A stretch of 7,473 nt of DNA from Pseudomonadota bacterium (lineage in GTDB: Bacteria; Desulfobacterota; Desulfovibrionia; Desulfovibrionales; Desulfovibrionaceae), in NCBI GenBank assembly GCA_023438245.1, contig JAEXRD010000134.1, forward strand, positions 1 through 7,473. The letters are read 5' to 3'. Shown in pieces: positions 1 to 5,475 of the stretch. Position 1 is the stretch's first letter, and the number at the start of each line of letters is the position of its first letter. The position numbers were made by a program, and so were the translations under genes. The notes under the pieces are model-generated. The model made no database searches. It was not told the origin of the DNA and saw only the letters and a program-made list of their open reading frames with translations.

Positions 1-28
1 GGGGGGAACTTTTCCAAAAGTTCCCCCC
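1..28 (-). terminator. Perfect hairpin, probable terminator of the small minus-strand gene
   Basis: Thirteen bases (G6 AAC T4) are followed by CC and then by their exact reverse complement (A4 GTT C6), so the stem is perfect with a minimal loop. It lies 26 bases beyond the stop codon of the minus-strand gene, where a terminator is expected. The T-tract for leftward transcription would lie outside the window, so a true intrinsic terminator cannot be confirmed. Because the stem is symmetric it could also act on transcripts arriving from the left. Hairpins of this G-run/AACTTTT type are, to my recollection, frequent behind genes in Desulfovibrio-like genomes. Confidence 0.65.
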
Positions 29-54
29 TCCGCCCCCCGATTCCCTCTGCCCGC

Positions 55-300
55 CTACTCCGGCAGGCAGGAGGCGCCCGGCGGGGCGATCTCCTCCCAG
101 TCGGCAAGCGGGGCCAGGTCCTGGGGCACGAACTCCCAGCGCTCGCCCTTGCGCAGGGCGAAGTCCGGGTTGTCCTCGCTCACCAGCTTGTCCAGCACGG
201 CGGGCGCGCCGGAGAGTTCGGTCTCATCCAGGGCCATGATGCTGTCCGGGCGGCGGTCTCCGTCGGGCAGGACGCGGTACACGAGATAGAGCTGGCGCAT
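55..300 (-). CDS. Small acidic protein of unknown function (81 aa)
   Basis: I do not recognise this protein. It is short, soluble-looking and rich in Asp/Glu, with no membrane segment, signal peptide or cysteine cluster. It has one cysteine near the C-terminus (CLPE end). The N-terminus (MRQLYLVYRVLPDG) looks like a beta strand and turn, followed by an acidic middle. Support for a real gene: a strong Shine-Dalgarno AGGAGG five bases before the ATG, a plausible promoter just upstream, and a perfect hairpin just past the stop. It is transcribed away from the phosphoesterase gene and stands as a single-gene unit as far as the window shows. Function cannot be assigned. Confidence 0.75.
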   Translation of the reverse strand: MRQLYLVYRVLPDGDRRPDSIMALDETELSGAPAVLDKLVSEDNPDFALRKGERWEFVPQDLAPLADWEEIAPPGASCLPE

Positions 301-305
301 GGGTT

Positions 306-311
306 CCTCCT
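306..311 (-). promoter_or_regulatory. Ribosome binding site AGGAGG for the 81-aa protein
   Basis: The plus strand reads CCTCCT, giving a full AGGAGG on the minus strand, five bases before the start codon. It is the strongest Shine-Dalgarno in the window and fixes the start of this small gene. Confidence 0.8.
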
Positions 312-330
312 GGGTCGGTTTGGCCCCGGC

Positions 331-360
331 AACATAGCCCGAGCCGGGCGTTGGCGTAAA
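331..360 (-). promoter_or_regulatory. Candidate sigma-70 promoter for the 81-aa gene
   Basis: Read on the minus strand: TTTACG, 18 bases, TATGTT. Each box matches the sigma-70 consensus at four of six positions. The -10 ends about 30 bases before the start codon, so the leader would be short and contain the AGGAGG. A small inverted repeat (GCCCG-AGC-CGGGC) sits in the spacer and could be an operator, but such repeats are common in GC-rich DNA. Prediction from sequence only. Confidence 0.35.
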
Positions 361-389
361 GGCCCAGCGCGCATGTGGTGGTGCGGCTC

Positions 390-419
390 TTGACGGGGGG
401 CGCGGGCCGAACCTAGGAT
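390..419 (+). promoter_or_regulatory. Candidate sigma-70 promoter for the phosphoesterase gene
   Basis: TTGACG (five of six to TTGACA), an 18-base spacer, then TAGGAT (four of six to TATAAT). The -10 lies 45 bases before the ATG, a normal leader length. It does not overlap the opposing minus-strand promoter, so the two divergent genes could be controlled separately. Confidence 0.45.
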
Positions 420-464
420 GCGCCCTCGGCCCTTCCCCCCAACGCGGCCACTGCCGGAGCCCGC

Positions 465-1586
465 ATGCGCTTCTACGTCATCTTCACCATCGTCTTCCTG
501 CTCATGCTGCTGGCCACGCTCATCCAGATGCGCCGCCAGGCGGGCCTTTCCGGTCCGGCCTTCGCATTGGCGCTTGCGGGCGGGGCGGTCGTCAGCGCGC
601 TGCTGGCCTCCACCCGCATGATGCCCGAGGCCTGGAGCCTGGCCTGGGCCCGCGTGGTCTGGTGGATGGGCTACGGCGTGTTCGGGCTGGTGGCCTACCT
701 GTTCCTGTTCCAGATGATGCTGCTGTTCGCCGAGACCGGGGCGCGGCTGGCCGCTCCGGACCTGGCCCCGGCGCTGAAGTCCCGCCGGGCCTTCTTGGGC
801 GTCACGGCCCTGGCCGTGGCCACCGTGGCCTGGGGCGTGGCCCAGGGCGGCAGGCTGCGCGTGCTCACCCGGCGCATCTACACGCCCAAGGCGCTGCGCC
901 CGCTGCGCGTGGCCATGGTGAGCGACCTGCACCTGGGCGCGCTGACGCTCACCTCGCGGGTGCGCGAACTGGTGGAGCTGGTGCGCGCCCAGAACCCGGA
1001 CGTGGTGCTGCTGGTGGGCGACATCGTCAACGACCACCCCGAGTCGCTGCGGCCCTGCGCCGAAATGCTGCGCGAGATGACCCCGGGGCTGGGCATGTAC
1101 GGGGTGTTCGGCAACCACGAGCGCTACGAGGGCGACGAGAAGAGCGCGCGCGTGTTCCGCTGGGCCGGGGCCGAGCTTCTGCGCAACCGCGTGGCGGACA
1201 TCCCGGGCACGGGGGTGCAGCTCCTCGGCGTGGACGACCCGGGCCGCGCGGGCAGCGGACTGGAGGACATCGCCGGGGAGATCCGCACCGTGGCCGCGCA
1301 GAGCGACCCCGCGGCCTTCCGCATCCTGCTGAACCACCGGCCCGTGGCCTGGCGCGAGGCCGCCCAGCCCGAGGGCATCGAGGTGATGCTCTCCGGCCAC
1401 ACGCACCGGGGCCAGCTTTTCCCGTTCTACTACGTGGTGCGCCTGACCACCGAGTTCATGGGCGGGTTCTACGAGGAGAACGGCGCGCTGCTGGCGGTGA
1501 GCGCGGGCGCGGGCTTCTGGGGTCCGCCCATGCGCGTGGGAGCCCCGGCGGACATCCTGGTGCTGGACATCGTTCCGCAACAGTAG
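465..1586 (+). CDS. Membrane-anchored metallophosphoesterase, YkuE-like
   Basis: This is a calcineurin-like metal-dependent phosphoesterase of 373 residues. The metal ligands are all visible: DLH (D154, H156), GDIVND (D186), GNHE (N217, H218), NHRP (H291) and GHTH (H312, H314). The GFWGPPMRVG stretch near residue 350 is typical of the YkuE-type subfamily. The N-terminal third is hydrophobic, with segments at about 4-21, 31-49, 64-88 and 109-127. Basic residues lie after segment 1 (MRRQ) and before segment 4 (KSRR), which predicts an N-out topology with the catalytic domain in the periplasm. The motif SRRAFLG at 106-112 before segment 4 resembles a Tat signal; Bacillus YkuE is a known Tat substrate. 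GGAG five bases before the ATG supports this start. The substrate is unknown. Family members have been linked to cell-wall or lipid phosphoesters, but nothing here decides that. It is a single-gene unit, 90 bases upstream of the two-component operon. Confidence 0.9.
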   Translation: MRFYVIFTIVFLLMLLATLIQMRRQAGLSGPAFALALAGGAVVSALLASTRMMPEAWSLAWARVVWWMGYGVFGLVAYLFLFQMMLLFAETGARLAAPDLAPALKSRRAFLGVTALAVATVAWGVAQGGRLRVLTRRIYTPKALRPLRVAMVSDLHLGALTLTSRVRELVELVRAQNPDVVLLVGDIVNDHPESLRPCAEMLREMTPGLGMYGVFGNHERYEGDEKSARVFRWAGAELLRNRVADIPGTGVQLLGVDDPGRAGSGLEDIAGEIRTVAAQSDPAAFRILLNHRPVAWREAAQPEGIEVMLSGHTHRGQLFPFYYVVRLTTEFMGGFYEENGALLAVSAGAGFWGPPMRVGAPADILVLDIVPQQ

Positions 1587-1620
1587 GTCCACAGCCTTAG
1601 CACCGCTTCCCCTGTGGACC
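1586..1620 (+). other. Inverted repeat after the phosphoesterase stop codon
   Basis: GGTCCACAG and CTGTGGACC form a perfect 9-base stem around a 17-base loop; the left arm begins at the last base of the stop codon. No T-tract follows, so it is not a classical intrinsic terminator. The right arm overlaps the -35 region of the candidate kinase promoter, so an operator role is as plausible as a transcript-end hairpin. Confidence 0.45.
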
Positions 1621-1643
1621 CCGGGCCGGTTCTGGGCTAGAGT
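1615..1643 (+). promoter_or_regulatory. Candidate sigma-70 promoter for the two-component operon
   Basis: TGGACC, a 17-base spacer, then TAGAGT. Each box matches four of six consensus positions and the spacing is ideal. The -10 ends 33 bases before the kinase ATG. Its -35 box is part of the right arm of the inverted repeat. It is the best candidate in this 90-base gap, but moderate matches arise by chance. Confidence 0.35.
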
Positions 1644-1676
1644 CCACCCTGCCGAAAGACCGCCTCCGGAGCGCGC

Positions 1677-3119
1677 ATGGACAGACTGGTTCCGCGCAGG
1701 CTTGGCATCACCGCCAAGCTGCTCATCTGGTGCATGGTGCTGGTGGGCGTGTTCTACGCCACCACCACCGTGCTGCTGTTGCGCATCCAGAACCTGGTGG
1801 AGGTCTCCACCGCCATCGTCAACACCAACTACGACCTGGACAAGAGCGCCCAGCGCATGATCCAGCAGCTGCTCTCCGCCGAGGAAAACCGCAAGCGCTT
1901 CGAGATCCTGCAGAAGGACTCCTACCTGGAGGCCTTCCAGGCCGACCTGCAGGACTTCGGCAAGACGCTCTCCGCCGTGCTGGCGCGCCACCCGGACTAC
2001 CGCGAGCCCTGGGGCGAGCTGACCCGCGAGTACGACGCGGTGCTGGCCCGCAGCAACGACCCCGAGGCCTGGGTGCTGCCGGACAAGACCATCACCCGCT
2101 GGCTGGACGCGCTCTCCGAGACGCGCCAGGCCAACCAGGAGGAGATGGAGGGCCGGCTGAACGAGCTGGCCGAGAAAAGCCGCCAGGCCGAGCGCCTGGG
2201 CTTCGTGGGCCTCATCGTCAGCATCGCCCTGGGCGTCTTGGGCAGCGTGTTCATCGCCTACCGCCTGAGCCGCTCGCTCTCCGAGATCCGCCGCGGCATC
2301 CGCGAGCTGGGCCGGGGCGAGCCCACGACCTCCGCGCCGGTGCGCGTGCTCTCCAAGGACGAGCTGGGCGACCTGGCCCAGGCCTTCAACAGCATGACCC
2401 AGCGACTGAAGGAAGAGGAGCACATGCGCCAGGACTTCATCGCCATGCTCTCCCACGAGATCCGCACCCCGCTCACCAGCATCCGCGAAAGCGTGGACCT
2501 GGTGGCCGACGGGGTGTTCGGCCAGGTGAACGAGAAGCAGCACCAGTTCCTGGACATCTCCCGCCAGGAGGCCCTGCGCCTGACCCAGCTTCTGGAGCGG
2601 CTGATGAAGGTCTCCAGCCTGGAGTCGCAGCGGCTCAAGCTCTCCACCCAGCCGCTGGACGCCTGCGCCCTGGCCAGAACGGCCCTGGAGCGCCTGCAGT
2701 CCAAGGCCATGGCCAAGAACATCGCGCTCAAGGCCGAGCTGCCCGACGGCTTCGTGTTCGTGGAGGCCGACCTGGAGCACATCGGCCAGGTGCTGGCCAA
2801 CCTCTTGGGCAACGCCATCAAGTTCTCCCCGCCGGACACCGTGGTGCGGGTGAGCGTCACCCCGGAGCCCTCGGGCGAGCGGGTCATCTTCTGCGTCACC
2901 GACGAGGGCCCGGGCATCGCCCAGGAGGAGCAGGAGCGCATCTTCCTCAAGTACTACCGGGAGAGCAGCGTGCGCGGCAGCGTGGACGGCCTGGGCCTGG
3001 GCCTGCCCATCGCCAAGGGCATCGTGGAGGCCCACGGCGGGGCCATGTGGGTGAACAGCGCGCCCGGCGGCGGGGCCAGCTTCTGCTTTTCCCTTCCCAA
3101 GCCAAAAGCGATGGTATAG
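1677..3119 (+). CDS. HAMP sensor histidine kinase, GlrK/QseE-like
   Basis: This inner-membrane sensor kinase (480 aa) should phosphorylate the regulator encoded two genes downstream. Order of parts: TM1 about 13-36; a periplasmic region 37-173 that looks all-helical and has no PAS/Cache signature; TM2 about 174-195; HAMP about 196-248 with DELGDLAQAFN; HisKA with phospho-acceptor H260 in LSHEIRTPL; and a HATPase_c domain with N379 in the N box, D409 in DEGPGI and the glycine-rich GLGLGLPI at 438-445. All catalytic motifs are intact. The stretch after the histidine (SIRESVDLVADGVFGQVNEK) resembles the matching part of E. coli GlrK as I remember it, including the RE...L.AD.V.G spacing. Length is also close to GlrK (about 475 aa). 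GGAG lies five bases before the ATG. The stop codon overlaps the ribosome site of the next gene, indicating an operon. Histidine kinase is certain; the GlrK-like label rests on gene order and remembered similarity. Confidence 0.95.
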   Translation: MDRLVPRRLGITAKLLIWCMVLVGVFYATTTVLLLRIQNLVEVSTAIVNTNYDLDKSAQRMIQQLLSAEENRKRFEILQKDSYLEAFQADLQDFGKTLSAVLARHPDYREPWGELTREYDAVLARSNDPEAWVLPDKTITRWLDALSETRQANQEEMEGRLNELAEKSRQAERLGFVGLIVSIALGVLGSVFIAYRLSRSLSEIRRGIRELGRGEPTTSAPVRVLSKDELGDLAQAFNSMTQRLKEEEHMRQDFIAMLSHEIRTPLTSIRESVDLVADGVFGQVNEKQHQFLDISRQEALRLTQLLERLMKVSSLESQRLKLSTQPLDACALARTALERLQSKAMAKNIALKAELPDGFVFVEADLEHIGQVLANLLGNAIKFSPPDTVVRVSVTPEPSGERVIFCVTDEGPGIAQEEQERIFLKYYRESSVRGSVDGLGLGLPIAKGIVEAHGGAMWVNSAPGGGASFCFSLPKPKAMV

Positions 3120-3129
3120 GAACACGCCC

Positions 3130-3738
3130 ATGACGAACCGCACCGGCAACGCCCGGAATCTCACGCGCCTGGTCCTCGTGCTGGGCCTGGCCTTCTGGCT
3201 GGGCGGCTGCGCCCTGGCCGGGCGCGGCGAAGGCCCGGGCGAGCTGAAAAGCGCCTACCTGCTGGCCGTGGATTCCTACCTGGCCGGGCAGTACGAGAAG
3301 GCCGGAAGCATCTTCCAGCGCCTCTCCGGCAGCGCGGAAGACCCCGTGCTGGCCCGCAAGGCCTACTTCGGGCTGGCCTGCGCCCGCCTGGCCACCGCCA
3401 AGACGCCGGACGAGCTGCACGAGGGCCTGGCCCTGTGGAACACCTGGGTGCAGATGACCCCCGAGGGCCTGCCCGGCGAGGACCCGCGCCTCATCACCCC
3501 GCTGCTGCCCCGCCTGGCCCCGGCCAACGCCTCCGGCGGACCGGCCCTGCTCTCCGCCGGGGAGATCGCCGAGGAGCTCTCGCGCACCCAGCGCCTGGCC
3601 GGGTGCCAGGAGGAGACCGGCAAGCTCAAGGAATCCCTGCGCCGAAAGACCGCCGAGGCGGAAAACCTGCGCAGCCAGCTCAACGCCCTGGAGCGCCTGC
3701 ACCAGGAGATCAGCCAGAAGAAGAAGGGACTGGAATAG
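3130..3738 (+). CDS. QseG-like outer-membrane lipoprotein with TPR-like and coiled-coil regions
   Basis: A lipoprotein of 202 residues encoded between a kinase and its response regulator. A basic N-terminus and hydrophobic stretch (11-23) lead to the lipobox LGGC, so C27 would be lipidated. Residue +2 is Ala, which favours the outer membrane under the E. coli sorting rule. Residues 41-93 look like one to one-and-a-half TPR helical pairs (LAVDSYLAGQYEKAGSIFQ). Residues 143-202 form a long charged coiled coil ending in KKKGLE. In E. coli the gene at this position, qseG (yfhG), encodes a lipoprotein that also ends in a coiled coil; it binds the kinase periplasmic region and promotes its activity. 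I infer the same job here. AGGAA, overlapping the upstream stop codon, serves as ribosome site, with only 10 bases between the genes. An alternative annotation is simply TPR-domain lipoprotein. Confidence 0.88.
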   Translation: MTNRTGNARNLTRLVLVLGLAFWLGGCALAGRGEGPGELKSAYLLAVDSYLAGQYEKAGSIFQRLSGSAEDPVLARKAYFGLACARLATAKTPDELHEGLALWNTWVQMTPEGLPGEDPRLITPLLPRLAPANASGGPALLSAGEIAEELSRTQRLAGCQEETGKLKESLRRKTAEAENLRSQLNALERLHQEISQKKKGLE

Positions 3739-3745
3739 CGCGCAC

Positions 3746-5257
3746 ATGAACGCCGCCTACGCCCCTCCCCCGCCCCAGGGCGCCACTGTCCTGGTGGTGG
3801 ACGACGACAAGAACATCCTGCAGGTGCTGGAGGCCCGGCTGGCCAGCGCCGGATACGCCACGCTCACCGCGCGCAGCGCCGAGGAGGCCGTGGAGACCCT
3901 CACCCGCCACAACGTGGACCTCGTGGTCTCCGACGTGAAGATGCCCGGCATGGGCGGGGTGGGCCTGCTGAACGAGGTGCTGGCCCAGTGGCCGGACGTG
4001 CCCGTGATCCTGCTCACCGCCTACGGCAGCATCCCCGACGCCGTGAGCACCATCCGCACCGGCGCGGCCGACTACCTGACCAAGCCCTTCGACGGCCACC
4101 AGCTGCTGCAAAAGATTTCCACCCTGCTGCACAAGCGCGCCGGGGCCACGCCCCCGCCCTCGGCCATCCCCCACGCCGAGTCCGCCCACGCGCCCGCCGC
4201 CCCAAAAACTCCGCGCCAGCGCCCGGTCAGCGACGTGCTCTGGGGCGGGGAAAGCCCCGCCATGCGCGAGTTCTACGACATCCTGGAGCGCGTGGCCCAC
4301 ACCGACGCGGGCGTGCTCATCCTGGGCGAAAGCGGCACCGGCAAGGAGATGGTCGCCCGGCTGCTGCACGACAGAAGCGCCCGCGCCAAGGGCCCCTTCG
4401 TCATCGTGGACTGCGGCTCCACCCAGCCCACCCTGCTGGAGAGCGAGCTCTTCGGCCACGTCAAGGGCAGCTTCACCCACGCCGTGCGCGACAAGAAGGG
4501 ACTCATCGAGGAGGCCGACGGCGGCACCCTGTTCCTGGACGAGATCGGCAACATCAGCCCGGAGATGCAGACCCGGCTGCTGCGCTTTTTGCAGGAGCGC
4601 ACCATCCGGCGCGTGGGCGACACCCGCGCCATCCCGGTGCACTGCCGCGTCATCGCCGCCACCAACGCCGACCTCTCCGGCCTGGTGAAAAAGGGCGAAT
4701 TCCGCGAGGACCTGTACTTCCGCCTCAAGGTGGTGACCCTCAAGGTGCCCCCCCTGCGCCAGCGCAAGGAGGACATCCCGCTTTTGGCCCAGAAGTTCCT
4801 GGAGGTCTTCGCCGGGGAGCAGGGCCGCGGCAAGGTGGCCCTGGCTCCGGAAACCCTGGACATGCTCATGGCCCACAGCTGGCCGGGCAACGTGCGCGAG
4901 CTCAAGCACGCCCTGGAAGGCGGCGTGGTGTTCTGCGCCGGGGGGCTCATCAAGCCCAAGGACATCCAGCTCGACCAGGCCGCTCCCCCGCCGCAGACAG
5001 CGCAGCAGGCCCCGCAAACGGCCGCGCAGCCCGACCCGCAGGCCCAGGCCGCGCACCTCGAGGCCGCCCCGCAGCCCCAGGCGCAGGAGTCCCTGTCGCT
5101 GGAGGACAACGAGCACCAGGCCATCCTGCGCGCCCTGGAGCGCACCGCCTGGGTCAAGAAGTCCGCCGCCGACCTGCTGGGCATCAGCCGCCGGGCCATC
5201 CACTACAAGATCAAGAAGTACAACATCCACGTGCCCGGCAAAGACCAGGACGAGTAA
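3746..5257 (+). CDS. Sigma-54-dependent response regulator, NtrC family, GlrR/QseF-like
   Basis: This 503-residue regulator is the expected phosphorylation partner of the upstream kinase and activates sigma-54 RNA polymerase. Receiver (about 13-130): acidic pocket D19-D21, phospho-acceptor D63 in VSDVKMPG, T91 and K113. AAA+ domain (about 165-405): Walker A GESGTGKE at 194-201, sigma-54 contact loop GSFTHA at 241-246, Walker B GGTLFLDEIG at 259-268, sensor I ATN at 305-307, arginine-finger region FREDLYFRL (R320, R326) and sensor II WPGNVREL. A Pro/Gln/Ala-rich linker (411-448) precedes a Fis-type helix-turn-helix (about 453-493, AADLLGISRRAIHYKIKKY). The loop departs from canonical GAFTGA at two positions. 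GlrR of E. coli is about 444 aa, so the linkers account for much of the extra length. The gene starts 7 bases after the lipoprotein stop with only a weak TGGAA ribosome site, which suggests translational coupling. Targets are not visible in this window. Confidence 0.95.
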   Translation: MNAAYAPPPPQGATVLVVDDDKNILQVLEARLASAGYATLTARSAEEAVETLTRHNVDLVVSDVKMPGMGGVGLLNEVLAQWPDVPVILLTAYGSIPDAVSTIRTGAADYLTKPFDGHQLLQKISTLLHKRAGATPPPSAIPHAESAHAPAAPKTPRQRPVSDVLWGGESPAMREFYDILERVAHTDAGVLILGESGTGKEMVARLLHDRSARAKGPFVIVDCGSTQPTLLESELFGHVKGSFTHAVRDKKGLIEEADGGTLFLDEIGNISPEMQTRLLRFLQERTIRRVGDTRAIPVHCRVIAATNADLSGLVKKGEFREDLYFRLKVVTLKVPPLRQRKEDIPLLAQKFLEVFAGEQGRGKVALAPETLDMLMAHSWPGNVRELKHALEGGVVFCAGGLIKPKDIQLDQAAPPPQTAQQAPQTAAQPDPQAQAAHLEAAPQPQAQESLSLEDNEHQAILRALERTAWVKKSAADLLGISRRAIHYKIKKYNIHVPGKDQDE

Positions 5258-5279
5258 CCCGCCCCCCCCTCTCCGCTTT

Positions 5280-5303
5280 TTCGCGAACATTTTTGTGCGC
5301 GAA
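5280..5303. other. Imperfect inverted repeat TTCGCG...CGCGAA
   Basis: TTCGCGAACA, a TTTT loop and TGTGCGCGAA form a 10-base stem with a single A-G mismatch. It lies 22 bases past the regulator stop codon and 33 bases before the FliA-type -10 box. There is no T-tract after it in either direction, so a terminator role is uncertain. It could be a protein-binding site for the receptor promoter or a 3'-end structure. Confidence 0.4.
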
Positions 5304-5316
5304 CCATCAACATTCC

Positions 5317-5344
5317 TATTGCCTTCCCACTTTCTGGCCGATAA
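5317..5344 (+). promoter_or_regulatory. Probable sigma-28 (FliA) promoter of the chemoreceptor gene
   Basis: GCCGATAA at 5337-5344 matches the established FliA -10 consensus at all eight positions. The -35 region is weak: TATTGCCT, 12 bases upstream, matches TAAAGTTT at four of eight positions. Chemoreceptor genes are classic FliA targets, which raises the likelihood. Transcription would begin near 5351 and give a leader of about 125 bases. Confidence 0.6.
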
Positions 5345-5426
5345 GGCTTTGAGCAACCATTTGTGTTTTTTTTCACGATCCCGTCCCGGAAGGTCGGAAT
5401 CAGCGCTCAATCACCAGCGAACAGGT

Positions 5427-5446
5427 CGGCGGCAGCGCGGCCGCCG
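5427..5446 (+). other. GC-rich hairpin in the chemoreceptor leader
   Basis: CGGCGGC and GCCGCCG form a perfect 7-base stem around AGCGCG. It ends 29 bases before the receptor start codon, followed by a C-rich stretch and then the GGAGG. It could affect translation or mRNA stability, but GC-rich DNA produces such stems by chance. Confidence 0.3.
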
Positions 5447-5475
5447 TCCCCCCCTTGCAGCCCGGAGGTCCGCTC

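Larger units (their letters stand above)
5258..5475. other. AT-richer intergenic region between regulator and chemoreceptor
   Basis: These 218 bases hold no convincing gene. They contain an imperfect hairpin, a FliA-type -10 box, a run of eight Ts (5366-5373) and a GC-rich hairpin close to the receptor start. The centre (about 5275-5375) is clearly AT-richer than the coding DNA on both sides. I see no canonical intrinsic terminator for the two-component operon: the T8 run has no stable GC stem directly before it. Confidence 0.7.

Noticed and set aside
662..1600. Alternative plus-strand frames inside the phosphoesterase, kinase and regulator genes
   Set aside because: The translations are Arg/Pro/Gly-rich shadows with no domains; frame shadows of this kind are expected in GC-rich DNA.
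1623..1637. A GG-N10-GC pattern that could be a sigma-54 promoter of the kinase operon
   Set aside because: Only the GG/GC core and few flanking bases fit TGGCACG-N4-TTGC. In such GC-rich DNA this pattern arises by chance.
1587..1676. A GlmY-like sRNA gene upstream of the kinase, as in enterobacteria
   Set aside because: The gap is only 90 bases, much of it occupied by the inverted repeat and the kinase leader. There is no terminator hairpin with T-tract and no room for a GlmY-sized RNA.
180..3164. A 994-codon open frame on the minus strand, antisense to the phosphoesterase and kinase genes
   Set aside because: Its translation is Gly/Ala/His/Gln/Leu-rich with no recognisable domain, as expected from the antisense of GC-rich coding DNA. 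The plus-strand genes have clear catalytic motifs and ribosome sites.
5366..5373. The T8 run as the terminator tail of the two-component operon
   Set aside because: No GC-rich stem directly precedes it, and it lies inside the presumed chemoreceptor leader.
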